53,181 nt of DNA from DTU032 sp964346175 (GCA_964346175.1 CAYFTG010000007.1:1-53181), one strand, 5' to 3'; positions 1-9,248 are shown, counted from the first letter of the stretch. The notes: generated by a model from the letters alone, not told the origin. A program made the numbers and translations.

Positions 1-19
1 TAAGTATGGAGGAAAAGAA

Positions 20-2173
20 ATGAAAAAAGTGTTAGCACTGCTTCTCGCTTTCGTCATGGTGTTTTCAGTCCTAGCTGCTTGTGGTCCTACGGAAGAAGAT
101 CCTGTAACCACAGACCCGCCAGCAGGCACCGATGCACCCTCGGAAGATCCTTCCGAAGAACCGTCAGATGATCCAGATGATCCTACTGATGATCCTTCGG
201 AGCCAGAACCAACTGAGCCTGAAGAAGAAGTATATTTAACCATGAATCAGGAAGAGGCTCTCGCAATTAGAGCGGCAGAAAACGTTGAGCCCAGCGGCAC
301 ACTCGTCGTTGGTGACGGATCAGCCTCTCGCGGCGACTTCTGGAGTGGCTGGACAAATGCTGCCCCTGACGCTCAGGTTAAAGACATGATTCACGGCGAA
401 TACGGACTCATTTATTTTGATGAGAAAGCCGTCATGCACGTAAACCCTGTCGTAGTAGAGGAAATTTCATCCGAAGTTGATGAAGACGGCAACAAGACCT
501 TTACCTTTAAGATTTATGAGAACCTCGTCTGGAATACCGGCGATCCGATCACCGGTGATGACTATGTTTTCTCGGTCCTTATGGGATCATGTTGGGAAGC
601 CGGAACCCCACCTATCGGCATGAGCAACACCTCAGGTGCTGAATTGTTAGGTTATGCTGAATTCCACGCACTGCCTGAACAGTACGTACCTGGCGATACA
701 GATGATGATGATGAAGTTGAAGAGCTTGACTATGAGTATGTTAAGCGTGAATTCGCCGGCGTACGCAGAATTGACGACTATTCCTTCTCTATCACAATCG
801 ATGGTGAATGGCTGCCATACTGGTATGAGCTTTCACTCGTAGGTTATGGTCCTACACCACTGCACCGTATAGCACCTGGCGTTGAAGTTCTTGATGATGG
901 CAATGGTGCCTATCTCTCAGAAGAATTTACAGTTGCTTTACTTGAAGAAACAGTTATGGATCCCGAAACCGGTTATCGTTATCAACCTGACGTCACTTGT
1001 GGCCCTTACCAATTTGTTGGTCATGACATTGACACAGACTTGAGAACAATCGAAGTTAACCCCAATTTCTTGGGAACATTCGACGGTAAGAAACCCGCAA
1101 TCGAAACAATCGTTTTGAAGAGAACAGTACAAGATACCGAGATGGAAGAACTCGCAACTAAAGAAGTTGACTTGCTAGCTCCGATTAACGGTGAAGAATC
1201 AATCCGTGGTGGTCTGGCAGTAGTTGAGGCCAATGACCATTTGACTTACAGAACTTTCCTGCGTAATGGTTACGGTTATCTCGGATTCCAGTGCGACGAG
1301 TCTCCGACTCAGTACAAAGAAGTCCGTCACGCCATTGCTCACCTGCTTGACCGTGCCGCATTCCTAGAACAGTATGCCGGTCCCTTCGGACGTACAGTTC
1401 ATAGTATGTACGGTTTAGGACAAATTGAGTATCAGATGCGCGAAGTCGAACTAGACGAAGCTTTGAACCCTTACACCTTTAACCCTGAGCGTGCAGTTGA
1501 GCTGCTTGAAGAAGCAGGCTTTGTGCTCGACGCAGAAGGCAATGAATATGCCGGTGAAGGCCTCCGTCATAAGGAAATCACAAACGAAGACGAGCTGCCG
1601 CCCGCAGCCAGTGTCCTCGCTAGTCAGATCATTGAAGTTGACGGCAAGACTCTTATGCCCTTGCTGATCAATTGGATCAACACCCCGGACAACCCGGTAT
1701 CTGAATTGATCCGCGCCCTCCTACTGCCTGAAGCAGAGAAGGTCGGCATGGAAATTACCGATAATACCCAGGAATTCAACGTCCTCTTGAAGCACTTCTA
1801 TCGTGAAGCTTTGCCTGAGGAAGAACTTGAATACACGATGATGAACCTAGCATCAGGCTTCTCAGAAGTCTTGAGCTTCTGGTACAGCGTCAATCCTGAT
1901 CCGGATTACCTTGGCTACTACAATACTTCATTCATCTTGGATGATAGTCTGTACAACCTAGCTATGGAAATGTACCACACTGAACCCGGTGACTTCGAAG
2001 CTTGGTATGACAACTGGCTAGAATTCCAGATTGCATACAATGAGTACCTACCTGAGCTGCCTCTCTACTCTGATGAATATCACGTCTTCCACAATACAAG
2101 ACTCGTTGATTATCGTCAGGACGTCCTCTGGGATTACGGTAGAGCTCTAACTTGGGCCAAGATTGAAGAGTAG
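20..2173 (+). CDS. ABC peptide-type substrate-binding lipoprotein (SBP family 5)
   Basis: Extracytoplasmic solute-binding protein of the oligopeptide/dipeptide/nickel (SBP_bac_5) class, expected to capture a peptide and deliver it to the permeases encoded just downstream. The 717-residue product starts with a lipoprotein signal peptide (basic MKK, hydrophobic core, lipobox VLAAC at about residues 17-21), then an acidic Pro/Asp/Glu linker of about 45 residues, then the binding domain. The ATG at 20 has a GGAGG site at 8-12. It is longer than the usual 530-600 residues because of the linker and internal insertions, including an acidic DTDDDDEVEELD stretch near residue 230. The ligand cannot be read from sequence. 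The gene's own promoter lies outside the window. Confidence 0.9.
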   Translation: MKKVLALLLAFVMVFSVLAACGPTEEDPVTTDPPAGTDAPSEDPSEEPSDDPDDPTDDPSEPEPTEPEEEVYLTMNQEEALAIRAAENVEPSGTLVVGDGSASRGDFWSGWTNAAPDAQVKDMIHGEYGLIYFDEKAVMHVNPVVVEEISSEVDEDGNKTFTFKIYENLVWNTGDPITGDDYVFSVLMGSCWEAGTPPIGMSNTSGAELLGYAEFHALPEQYVPGDTDDDDEVEELDYEYVKREFAGVRRIDDYSFSITIDGEWLPYWYELSLVGYGPTPLHRIAPGVEVLDDGNGAYLSEEFTVALLEETVMDPETGYRYQPDVTCGPYQFVGHDIDTDLRTIEVNPNFLGTFDGKKPAIETIVLKRTVQDTEMEELATKEVDLLAPINGEESIRGGLAVVEANDHLTYRTFLRNGYGYLGFQCDESPTQYKEVRHAIAHLLDRAAFLEQYAGPFGRTVHSMYGLGQIEYQMREVELDEALNPYTFNPERAVELLEEAGFVLDAEGNEYAGEGLRHKEITNEDELPPAASVLASQIIEVDGKTLMPLLINWINTPDNPVSELIRALLLPEAEKVGMEITDNTQEFNVLLKHFYREALPEEELEYTMMNLASGFSEVLSFWYSVNPDPDYLGYYNTSFILDDSLYNLAMEMYHTEPGDFEAWYDNWLEFQIAYNEYLPELPLYSDEYHVFHNTRLVDYRQDVLWDYGRALTWAKIEE

Positions 2174-2226
2174 ATCTTTGATAAGTAAAATCTAAAGTCG
2201 CTATGTTTATTAGAGACTAAAAACCA

Positions 2227-2264
2227 TGGACTGCCTTCGCAGGATGATCTGCGAAGGCAGTCCA
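2227..2264 (+). terminator. 16-bp hairpin between binding-protein and permease genes
   Basis: A perfect inverted repeat (TGGACTGCCTTCGCAG, 6-nt loop, complement) lies 54 bases after the binding-protein stop. No T-tract follows (ACTAGTATC). It could be a weak or partial intrinsic terminator, or an mRNA-stabilising 3' hairpin that lets the binding protein be made in excess over the permeases, as is known for other ABC importer operons. The second role is inference. The rest of 2265-2392 shows no clear signal. Confidence 0.6.
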
Positions 2265-2392
2265 CTAGTATCAGCTAAATAAATTCAATCATCACAAAGC
2301 TGATGTGCAATTCAATTAATTGCAGACCTGTTAAACTAACAGGCTTGGAGCAGATCCAAATGCTCCTAATAAAATTCGAGGGGAGTATCCAG

Positions 2393-3376
2393 GTGTTAAA
2401 ATATACATTGCGGAGACTACTATATTTAATATTTGTTTTCTTTATTGTCTCTATCATTATGTTTGGCATTCACTATTTGATCCCGGGAGACCCGGTATCT
2501 CGCGCTATAGAAGAATATCGCACATCGTTGAAACCGCATGAGTATGATGCCATGTATTGGCAAACATATAGAGCGATGGGCTATGATCAGCCCGTACCTG
2601 TGCAATATTTGCGTTGGATGGAAAGATTACTACAGGGAGATTTTGGTTATTCAACCATTTACAGGAGGCCTGTAAACCAGGTTATTGGAGCACCAATTGT
2701 CAATACCCTGAAATTGAATTTGATTTCTACAGCGATTGTATTCGCGATAACTATACCATTAGGAATTGTATCGGCCGTCAAGAAGGGTTCTCTTTTTGAC
2801 CGATTAACGCAGGGGGTGACAATATTGGGCTACAGCCTGCCTACCTTTGTCTTTGCCATTCTCTTCATATTCCTTTTCTCAGTACACTTAGGCTGGTTCC
2901 CTGTCTCGGGTATGGCGACACCCGGTTTTAGAGGGACGGCACTGGAGATGACCTTGGACCGCCTCAAGTACATGGCTCTGCCTGTTCTTACTTTGGTTTT
3001 TATCAGTCTGGGTGGTCTGACACGTTATGTCCGTACTACTATGATTGAAGCTTTGAGTGAAGATTACATAAAGACCGCTCGCGCCAAAGGCTTGCGCGAA
3101 AGAGTCGTTATCTTCTCGCACGCATTTCGGAATGCACTTATCCCTTTTATTACCGTAATGACAGGATGGATCATAAGTCTGTTTTCCGGATCAATTATTA
3201 CAGAAACAATGTTTAACTATAACGGCATCGGTAAGATGCTCTATGACGCGTTAAGACAAAGTGACTATCAAGTAGTTATGTCGATGAACATGTTCTACGT
3301 ACTCTTGTCACTTTTAGGCAATCTCTTTATGGATCTCGCTTACGGTATTGCTGATCCTAGAGTCAGATTGGCATGA
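2393..3376 (+). CDS. dppB: ABC peptide-type transporter permease, DppB/OppB family
   Basis: Inner-membrane permease of the importer. The chosen start is GTG at 2393 (product begins VLKYTLRRLLYLIF), because a GAGGGGAG ribosome-binding site sits at about 2379-2385 and DppB proteins normally begin at this point. An in-frame ATG at 2303 would add 30 unrelated residues. The 327-residue product has the N-terminal TM segment, the family's IPGDP motif soon after it, and a cytoplasmic EAA coupling loop (EALSEDYIKTARAKGL) that contacts the ATPases. It ends 15 bases before the partner permease. Dpp rather than Opp is a naming convenience; the substrate is unknown. Confidence 0.9.
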   Translation: MLKYTLRRLLYLIFVFFIVSIIMFGIHYLIPGDPVSRAIEEYRTSLKPHEYDAMYWQTYRAMGYDQPVPVQYLRWMERLLQGDFGYSTIYRRPVNQVIGAPIVNTLKLNLISTAIVFAITIPLGIVSAVKKGSLFDRLTQGVTILGYSLPTFVFAILFIFLFSVHLGWFPVSGMATPGFRGTALEMTLDRLKYMALPVLTLVFISLGGLTRYVRTTMIEALSEDYIKTARAKGLRERVVIFSHAFRNALIPFITVMTGWIISLFSGSIITETMFNYNGIGKMLYDALRQSDYQVVMSMNMFYVLLSLLGNLFMDLAYGIADPRVRLA

Positions 3377-3391
3377 TGAAGGAGGTTTTTG

Positions 3392-5278
3392 ATGTCAGAA
3401 GATAAGAGAAACAAAGAACGCATCGAAGACGCTGCTGATCAGACCAAGAAGACTGATTCTAAGAAGCAGCAGAAACGAAAAACCACTAGTACTATGCGCC
3501 GTCTCTTTTTTGGCGGTAATAAAGAAGATCTGGAAGCTATGGATGCTTTGGCAGTTGAAACTGTCGAGAGTCCGGCGAGAGCAGTATGGAACGATTTCAA
3601 AGCACGCAAATCTGCCCTTCTCGGCATATTTGGAATTATTTTCATGATTTTATTGTGCTTCGTCGGACCCTATATCTGGCCAGTAGATATTCTGGAACAG
3701 AATCCAACGATGAAGAACAAAAGACCCGGTTTTTACTATCTGAATATTCCCAGAGAAGTGAAGAACGATGCCGTAGCACTCTCCATGGGTAATAACTTTG
3801 GTGCCGGTGTTAGCGGAGATGGAGGATTGTATCTCTGGGGTGAATTGAGCGATTCATATAAGGAAATTCCCGAATTAGAAGCCGATGAAAAATGGGTGGA
3901 TGTTGCCTGCGGCAGCAGCCATATCATTGCTCTTACTGATAAGGCCAATGTCTATTCATGGGGCGACAATTTGCATAGCTTGCCAAACATTCCCGAAATG
4001 GAAGGTACACCAATCAAGGTCTATGCCGGCCGTTGGGTCAACAGTGTTCTTACAGATATGGGTAAGGTCTATCACTGGGGTGCCGTCCTTAACTGGCAGG
4101 TTAACTCCATTCGCTATAGTATGCCTCCCGGACAACCCGGACAGGTGGTTGATCAGGCCCTAGCACGTTCAACTGCTATCCTTTTACTTGAGAACGGAGA
4201 TCCCGTAGTTCTGGATCGCACCCGCGACAATATTTATGGTGAAACTCCGGAGCATCTCTTAGGGCGCACTGTTGGTGTTGCTGCTACAGACCAAACAATG
4301 TTTGCCTTGACTGATGATGGTGTAGTTAGCGCATGGGGACGCAATGAATTTGGTTTGACAAATATCCCTGAAGAAATTCAGGGTCATGTCGTCCAAATCT
4401 CAGCCGGTACTAGACATATAACTGCACTTCTAGATGACGGAACAGTAACCTCTTGGGGTGAGAACAGCTATGGTCAAACTGATGCTCCTTCTCGTAGCGA
4501 TATTAAATCTATTAATGCCGGCTATCACAATACTTTGTTCATAACTGAAGACGACCAAGCAGACGGTTACGGACTCAGCGGCTACCTCATGGGGACCGAT
4601 GATAATGGACGTGACATTTTCCGCAGACTGATCTATGGAGGACGTGTATCACTTACGGTAGGCGCAGTTGCTGTTGTTATTTCAGCTGTAATCGGGATAA
4701 TCGTAGGCGGAATAGCCGGATATTTCGGTGGTTGGATTGATATGTTACTCATGCGTGTAGCAGAGGTTATTAATGCTATACCATTCTTACCATTGGCGAT
4801 GATATTGTCTGCCTTAGTCCAAAATCGACTAGATGAGACGGGGCGGGTATATATGATCATGGTCATATTAGGTATATTATCCTGGCCCGGATTGGCTAGA
4901 CTTATCCGCGGACAGATCTTGGCTGTGCGTGAACAAGAATACGTCACTGCAGCCAAATCTCTGGGAATTAGGGAACGAGGAATTATCTTTAGACATATAC
5001 TCCCTAACGTCCTGAACGTGGTTTTGGTCAGCATTACTCTAAGTTTCGCATCGTCGATCCTTACAGAATCATCATTGTCATTCCTAGGCTTCGGTGTAAC
5101 ATTGCCTACGCCGACATGGGGCAATATGGTCTTTGCTGCGAGTAACTCCCGTGTAGTAGGTGAGTTCTGGTGGCGCTGGCTATTCCCATCTTTGGCTCTG
5201 GCTATTTCAACGCTTTCCATCAACATGATTGGTGACGCCTTGCGTGATGCCGTTGACCCGAAGACAGCGTCTAGATAA
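3392..5278 (+). CDS. dppC: ABC transporter permease, DppC/OppC family, with inserted RCC1-like repeat domain
   Basis: Second permease of the importer, 628 residues against about 280-310 for ordinary DppC. The ATG at 3392 follows GGAGG (3381-3385); a TTG at 3389 is less likely. Order: charged cytoplasmic N-terminus (1-75), TM1 (about 75-95), then about 260 extra residues (about 127-386, nt 3770-4549). This stretch has recurring units of the type (D/N)-G-x-(V/L)-x-x-WG and (V/I)xxAGxxHxxAL, including YLWGE, YSWGDN, SAWGRNEFG, TSWGENSYGQ, GSSHIIAL and GTRHITAL, which is the RCC1/ATS1 beta-propeller signature. The standard core then resumes with MGTDDNGRDIFRRLIYGGR, the remaining TMs and an EAA loop (EYVTAAKSLGIRERG). 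By topology the repeats lie outside the membrane. Their role is unknown; ligand sensing or docking of the binding protein is inference. Confidence 0.88.
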   Translation: MSEDKRNKERIEDAADQTKKTDSKKQQKRKTTSTMRRLFFGGNKEDLEAMDALAVETVESPARAVWNDFKARKSALLGIFGIIFMILLCFVGPYIWPVDILEQNPTMKNKRPGFYYLNIPREVKNDAVALSMGNNFGAGVSGDGGLYLWGELSDSYKEIPELEADEKWVDVACGSSHIIALTDKANVYSWGDNLHSLPNIPEMEGTPIKVYAGRWVNSVLTDMGKVYHWGAVLNWQVNSIRYSMPPGQPGQVVDQALARSTAILLLENGDPVVLDRTRDNIYGETPEHLLGRTVGVAATDQTMFALTDDGVVSAWGRNEFGLTNIPEEIQGHVVQISAGTRHITALLDDGTVTSWGENSYGQTDAPSRSDIKSINAGYHNTLFITEDDQADGYGLSGYLMGTDDNGRDIFRRLIYGGRVSLTVGAVAVVISAVIGIIVGGIAGYFGGWIDMLLMRVAEVINAIPFLPLAMILSALVQNRLDETGRVYMIMVILGILSWPGLARLIRGQILAVREQEYVTAAKSLGIRERGIIFRHILPNVLNVVLVSITLSFASSILTESSLSFLGFGVTLPTPTWGNMVFAASNSRVVGEFWWRWLFPSLALAISTLSINMIGDALRDAVDPKTASR

Positions 5279-5290
5279 AGGAGGTAGACA

Positions 5291-6283
5291 ATGGCTTTAT
5301 TAGAAGTAAAAGATCTACACACATTCTTCACGACGAAGCGTGGCACTGTAAAAGCTGTAAACGGCGTCTCCTACTCGGTAGAAGCCGGGCGTACGCTGGG
5401 CATCGTAGGTGAAAGTGGCTGCGGCAAGTCAGTCTCAGCCATGAGCATATTGAAGTTGCTGGACGAAAACGGCTATATTGATAGTGGTTCAGTCAAGCTC
5501 GAGGGTCGTGAACTCTTGAATTTAACAAGAAATGAGATGTATCAGATTCGTGGAAATGACATTTCAGTTATTTTCCAGGAACCGATGACATCATTAAACC
5601 CAGTTCATACAGTTGAAAGACAGATCGGTGAATCATTCCTAATTCACCAGAACATGAATAAACGTCAGGCTTACCGCAATGCTCAGCGCATGCTGCTTGA
5701 CGTTAAGATTCCGAATCCGGATCGCGTGGCGAAGCAATATCCCTTCCAGCTTTCCGGTGGTATGCGCCAGCGCGTAATGATCGCCATGGCCTTGGCCTGT
5801 CAGCCCAAAATACTTATTGCTGATGAGCCGACTACGGCGCTTGACGTTACAATTCAGGCGCAGATCCTCAAGCTTATGAATGAATTGCAGGAAGAAAAGG
5901 GGACAGCTATTCTTTTCATCACGCATGACTTAGGCGTTATTAACCAAATGGCCGATGACGTTGCAGTTATGTACAGTGGACAGATTGTTGAAAACTCTCC
6001 CTGTAGGACGATTTTCGGTTACCCGAAGTACCAGCATCCCTATACTGAGGGTTTAATGGTATCGATTCCCAGGCTTGACACACCGGCCGAGCAGCGTCTC
6101 GGCGTTATTCCCGGAGCGGTTCCACATCCGCTTAACCTGCCCAAAGGCTGCAAATTTGCACCCCGCTGCAAGTATGCGACGGAAAAGTGTCACACAATTG
6201 AACCGCCAATGTTTGAAGTAGAACCCAATCACACCGTTCGCTGCTTCTATCCGGAGAAGGGAGATCGTGATGCAGAATTTTAA
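5291..6283 (+). CDS. dppD: ABC transporter ATP-binding protein, DppD/OppD family
   Basis: One of two ATPases driving the importer. The 330 residues hold Walker A (GESGCGKS), Q-loop (FQEPMTSLNP), ABC signature (LSGGMRQRVMIAMAL), Walker B (ILIADEPTTALD), H-loop (THD), and the C-terminal oligopeptide/dipeptide extension with a Cys cluster (CKFAPRCKYATEKC) that in this family can bind an Fe-S cluster. Length is normal. The ATG at 5291 follows AAGGAGG, 12 bases after the dppC stop, and the next gene overlaps its end by 14 bases, so translation is probably coupled. Confidence 0.95.
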   Translation: MALLEVKDLHTFFTTKRGTVKAVNGVSYSVEAGRTLGIVGESGCGKSVSAMSILKLLDENGYIDSGSVKLEGRELLNLTRNEMYQIRGNDISVIFQEPMTSLNPVHTVERQIGESFLIHQNMNKRQAYRNAQRMLLDVKIPNPDRVAKQYPFQLSGGMRQRVMIAMALACQPKILIADEPTTALDVTIQAQILKLMNELQEEKGTAILFITHDLGVINQMADDVAVMYSGQIVENSPCRTIFGYPKYQHPYTEGLMVSIPRLDTPAEQRLGVIPGAVPHPLNLPKGCKFAPRCKYATEKCHTIEPPMFEVEPNHTVRCFYPEKGDRDAEF

Positions 6284-7886
6284 GGATGTAACAAGACAAG
6301 CTAATGGCGAGAGAGAAGTTCTCTTTTCATTGTCTAACCTGAAGCAATATTTCCCTGTAGAGGGACAAAGAGACGCCAATGTTAAGGCTGTAGACGGCAT
6401 AACATTGAAGATTTACAAAGGAGAAACTTTTGGTCTAGTAGGGGAGAGTGGTTGCGGAAAGTCTACTCTAGGACGAGTTATTCTACGCATCTACGATCCT
6501 ACGGATGGGCGTACCCTTTATTATGGTCGGTCAATCTACGACCTGTCTCCTAGCTATGTAGATAAGACATACAAGGATTTTTACAAACTTCGTGATCAGG
6601 TTAAAGATCTAGAACAACGTTACGAGAAGCGCAAAGCTGAATATGAAGCTCTGTCAGAAGAGAAGCAATTCGAGCAGCATAATGAATTCACCGCTTTGGA
6701 AAAGAAGTATAAGGATTCGTTCCTTAACTTAACGGAACTTGTGGGCGGATTATATGCTGTAGAGAAACCTGATGCGGAGCTTGCTCTGCTGCGTAAAGCA
6801 TTTGCTACCGGACACAAACGGGCACAGACCCGCTTGGCGCTGGAGCACTGGTTTGGTTCTTACTCAGAAGACATCGAAGCACGGGAAACGTTACCAGGCA
6901 TAAAATCTCGTGATAAGAAGAAATTGGATCGTTACTATGCTTTAACCGACGAGCTGCAAGATTATGTGCGCCAGCTTGAAGAGGCAAAAGAAAAGTACAA
7001 AGGTGATCCCGAATTTGATAAATACGAAGAATTCTACGATACCGGCATCGACTTGGCTCGCTTGACCTATGATGAAATGCGGCCTTTACGCAGAGATATG
7101 CAGCTGGTCTTCCAAGATCCTTATTCATCATTGAATCCACGCATGACTGCGGGTCAAATTATTGGAGAAGGAATGGATGCTCACGGTATTTTCGCTGATG
7201 ACGCTGCTGCGCGTGAACAGCACATCAAGGACACCATGGAATTGTGCGGCTTGCAGGCTTATATGCTGTATCGTTACCCGCATCAGTTCTCAGGTGGTCA
7301 GCGTCAGCGTATCGGAATTGCTCGTTCTCTTGCCTTGAATCCTGAGTTTATTGTTGCTGACGAAGCTGTATCTGCTCTGGACGTTTCGATTCAGTCCCAG
7401 ATCATTAACCTTTTGAGTGATTTGAAAGAAGAAAAGGATCTTACTTACTTCTTCATCTCTCATGACTTATCGGTTGTTAAATACATCAGTGACCGCATTG
7501 GGGTCATGTACCTCGGAACTTTGGTAGAGATGGCTCCGACAGAAGAATTGTTCGAAAACCCGCGTCATCCATACACGGAGGCTCTGCTTTCCGCCATTCC
7601 GACAACAGATCCGGACAGTCGTGACAAAGAAGTTACCATACTAGAAGGAGACATCCCCAGTCCGGTTAATCCGCCCAGCGGATGTAAATTCCATACACGT
7701 TGTCCTTATATGACAGAGATCTGTGTACATATAGATCCTGAATGGGAAGAAGTCAGCGAGGGCCACTTTGTTGCCTGTCACCACAAGCTGCCTCCACATA
7801 GTGGGCAGATGTTTACGACAAGATTGCCGGAGGATTTTACATCTGAGTTCATTGAAACAGATGAGGAGGAGGCGAGTGAAGTATGA
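6270..7886 (+). CDS. dppF: ABC transporter ATP-binding protein, DppF/OppF family, with large helical insertion
   Basis: Second ATPase of the importer, 538 residues against about 320-340 for the family. The ATG at 6270 has AAGGGAG at a normal distance; a GTG at 6267 is too close to it. Walker A (GESGCGKST) is near residue 58 and the Q-loop (VFQDPYSSLNPRM) near 281. Between them lie about 170-180 extra residues (about 94-265, nt 6549-7064), rich in Lys/Glu/Tyr with repeating charged heptad-like runs, suggesting a helical hairpin or coiled coil in the helical-subdomain region. Signature (FSGGQRQRIGIARSL), Walker B (FIVADEAVSALD), H-loop (SHD) and the C-terminal Cys motif are intact, so it should be an active ATPase. 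Confidence 0.93.
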   Translation: MQNFKDVTRQANGEREVLFSLSNLKQYFPVEGQRDANVKAVDGITLKIYKGETFGLVGESGCGKSTLGRVILRIYDPTDGRTLYYGRSIYDLSPSYVDKTYKDFYKLRDQVKDLEQRYEKRKAEYEALSEEKQFEQHNEFTALEKKYKDSFLNLTELVGGLYAVEKPDAELALLRKAFATGHKRAQTRLALEHWFGSYSEDIEARETLPGIKSRDKKKLDRYYALTDELQDYVRQLEEAKEKYKGDPEFDKYEEFYDTGIDLARLTYDEMRPLRRDMQLVFQDPYSSLNPRMTAGQIIGEGMDAHGIFADDAAAREQHIKDTMELCGLQAYMLYRYPHQFSGGQRQRIGIARSLALNPEFIVADEAVSALDVSIQSQIINLLSDLKEEKDLTYFFISHDLSVVKYISDRIGVMYLGTLVEMAPTEELFENPRHPYTEALLSAIPTTDPDSRDKEVTILEGDIPSPVNPPSGCKFHTRCPYMTEICVHIDPEWEEVSEGHFVACHHKLPPHSGQMFTTRLPEDFTSEFIETDEEEASEV

Positions 7887-8827
7887 TGAAATCACTATTT
7901 AGTCCCAATGGTATCATTTCTGTTTTCAGAGCTCCGGATAGCTCAAGTGGAGCCCTGGGAAATGCTCACAAAGAAGCACTAATTAATGTAGGCGACGATG
8001 CTGATGATCTCGCTAAAGTCCACTCTTATATTAAGTTTGAACGGCTCTTTTCCTGGTTACATTCATTGCTGACAGCTTTGTTCTTATATACTGTTTCCGT
8101 GTCTTTTATCAGCGGTTTGGCTATGCCAAAAGGAACAGTGGTAATCTGGGCCGAATTTGTTGTCGACTTGATTTTGATTTATTTCTTGGTGCACACCTTG
8201 ATTGATTTGGGCGTAAACCCACAGAAGTTGTCGACTATTCCCTATCTCGCTGTAATTGCGCGCTTTGCCTTTTCCTTGTTGGTCCGCATAATTCCTCAGT
8301 CGGAGACCTTCGCTGTCACCAATCTCATCATTTGGATGCCACTGTGCATTCTTCTGTCTGTGGTGGTCTTTGTCATGGCTGTGCGGATTAGGAGATCCAG
8401 AAGAGGCAAAGGCATGTTCGTGGAACAAAGCGAAGCAGCTTTCTTGAGAGACAGGAAACACAATCTCGATACAGCCAGAGTGCTCACGATTATTTTAGTC
8501 GCCGTGGTAGTATTGCTTATGATCGGCAATATCTATTTGGATGTTAACAATGATACCTTGGCGGATTACGCAGCATTACAGTTTGTCACAGTGGTCAAGT
8601 ACCTTTTTATGCTCTACATACTTTATCGCTTAAGTAGCAATCTTTATCATCTGATTAAAAGGAAGAACGTTAGCATGATTAAGTGGAGTTCTAACTTCCT
8701 CTTTGTCGTACTGTTGATTGTTTTCTTACTGGTGGAAAATGAATTTTTTATTAAAATTCCTGTAGCAGTCTTATGGATTGTCCTAGCGACTCTAGCTAAT
8801 GTGACCATATCCTATATTAACGAATAA
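7883..8827 (+). CDS. Polytopic membrane protein of unknown function, last gene of the importer operon
   Basis: I do not recognise a family. The 314-residue product has a roughly 55-residue soluble N-terminus followed by about eight hydrophobic segments (around residues 55-78, 85-110, 118-135, 142-165, 192-215, 228-248, 262-280, 285-305) and short loops; no catalytic motif is visible. Its ATG overlaps the stop of the DppF-like gene (ATGA, 7883-7886), which points to coupled translation, and a strong terminator follows. The tight coupling suggests an accessory role for the importer, which is inference only. Confidence 0.7.
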   Translation: MMKSLFSPNGIISVFRAPDSSSGALGNAHKEALINVGDDADDLAKVHSYIKFERLFSWLHSLLTALFLYTVSVSFISGLAMPKGTVVIWAEFVVDLILIYFLVHTLIDLGVNPQKLSTIPYLAVIARFAFSLLVRIIPQSETFAVTNLIIWMPLCILLSVVVFVMAVRIRRSRRGKGMFVEQSEAAFLRDRKHNLDTARVLTIILVAVVVLLMIGNIYLDVNNDTLADYAALQFVTVVKYLFMLYILYRLSSNLYHLIKRKNVSMIKWSSNFLFVVLLIVFLLVENEFFIKIPVAVLWIVLATLANVTISYINE

Positions 8828-8850
8828 GCGGAACATTTCCGCAGAAGTAG

Positions 8851-8877
8851 AAGGCCGGGCAATTGCCCGGCCTTTTA
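8851..8877. terminator. Intrinsic terminator (24-bp perfect palindrome)
   Basis: AAGGCCGGGCAA followed directly by its complement TTGCCCGGCCTT and further T residues; on the minus strand the same palindrome is preceded by A residues that read as Ts. It sits between the importer operon and the convergent pepF unit and probably works in both directions. Confidence 0.9.
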
Positions 8878-8897
8878 AATATCTCGAATTCTTTCGA

Positions 8898-9227
8898 TTA
8901 GAAACCTCTGAAGAAGAGCCAGATGAAGAGCAGGAAGGCTGCTATCAGTACGAGTAGAGCCGGCAGAAAGACGAGGACAGCTGCAAGCATCATGGAGAAG
9001 ATGTTCTTCATGTTTTCCTTGCGTTCTTCCGCTTTGAGTTTTTTTCTGCGTTCAATTTCTTCGTCACTATCAGCGGCTAGAGGATAGTAGTCCATCTCAG
9101 CGTCGTTTATGTCGTCCTCTGTATCTTGAGGCAGAGTCTCAGGGCCAAGATTACTCTCAGCATCTCTAGCTTCGCGCTGTTCACGCTGTAATTCAAGTAT
9201 TCTGTCTACTTTGGACTTTCTAAACAT
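8898..9227 (-). CDS. Small membrane protein of unknown function
   Basis: 109 residues from ATG at 9227; a TTG at 9230 directly before it is an alternative start because GGAG lies about 9 bases upstream of the TTG. The N-terminal three quarters is very hydrophilic (many Arg/Glu/Asp, predicted helical), and the C-terminus is one long or two short TM stretches (MMLAAVLVFLPALLVLIAAF onward) ending in a short basic tail. It lies 21 bases downstream of pepF on the same strand and is probably cotranscribed with it. No family recognised. Confidence 0.6.
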   Translation of the reverse strand: MFRKSKVDRILELQREQREARDAESNLGPETLPQDTEDDINDAEMDYYPLAADSDEEIERRKKLKAEERKENMKNIFSMMLAAVLVFLPALLVLIAAFLLFIWLFFRGF

Positions 9228-9248
9228 CAATGATTTGTTCTCCGCTTT

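Noticed and set aside
2303..2392. An ATG start for the first permease 30 codons upstream
   Set aside because: The extra residues are not hydrophobic or family-like, and the ribosome site fits GTG 2393.
4633..5346. A long reading frame antisense to the second permease
   Set aside because: It mirrors the real gene's codon structure, has no ribosome site and shows no domain.
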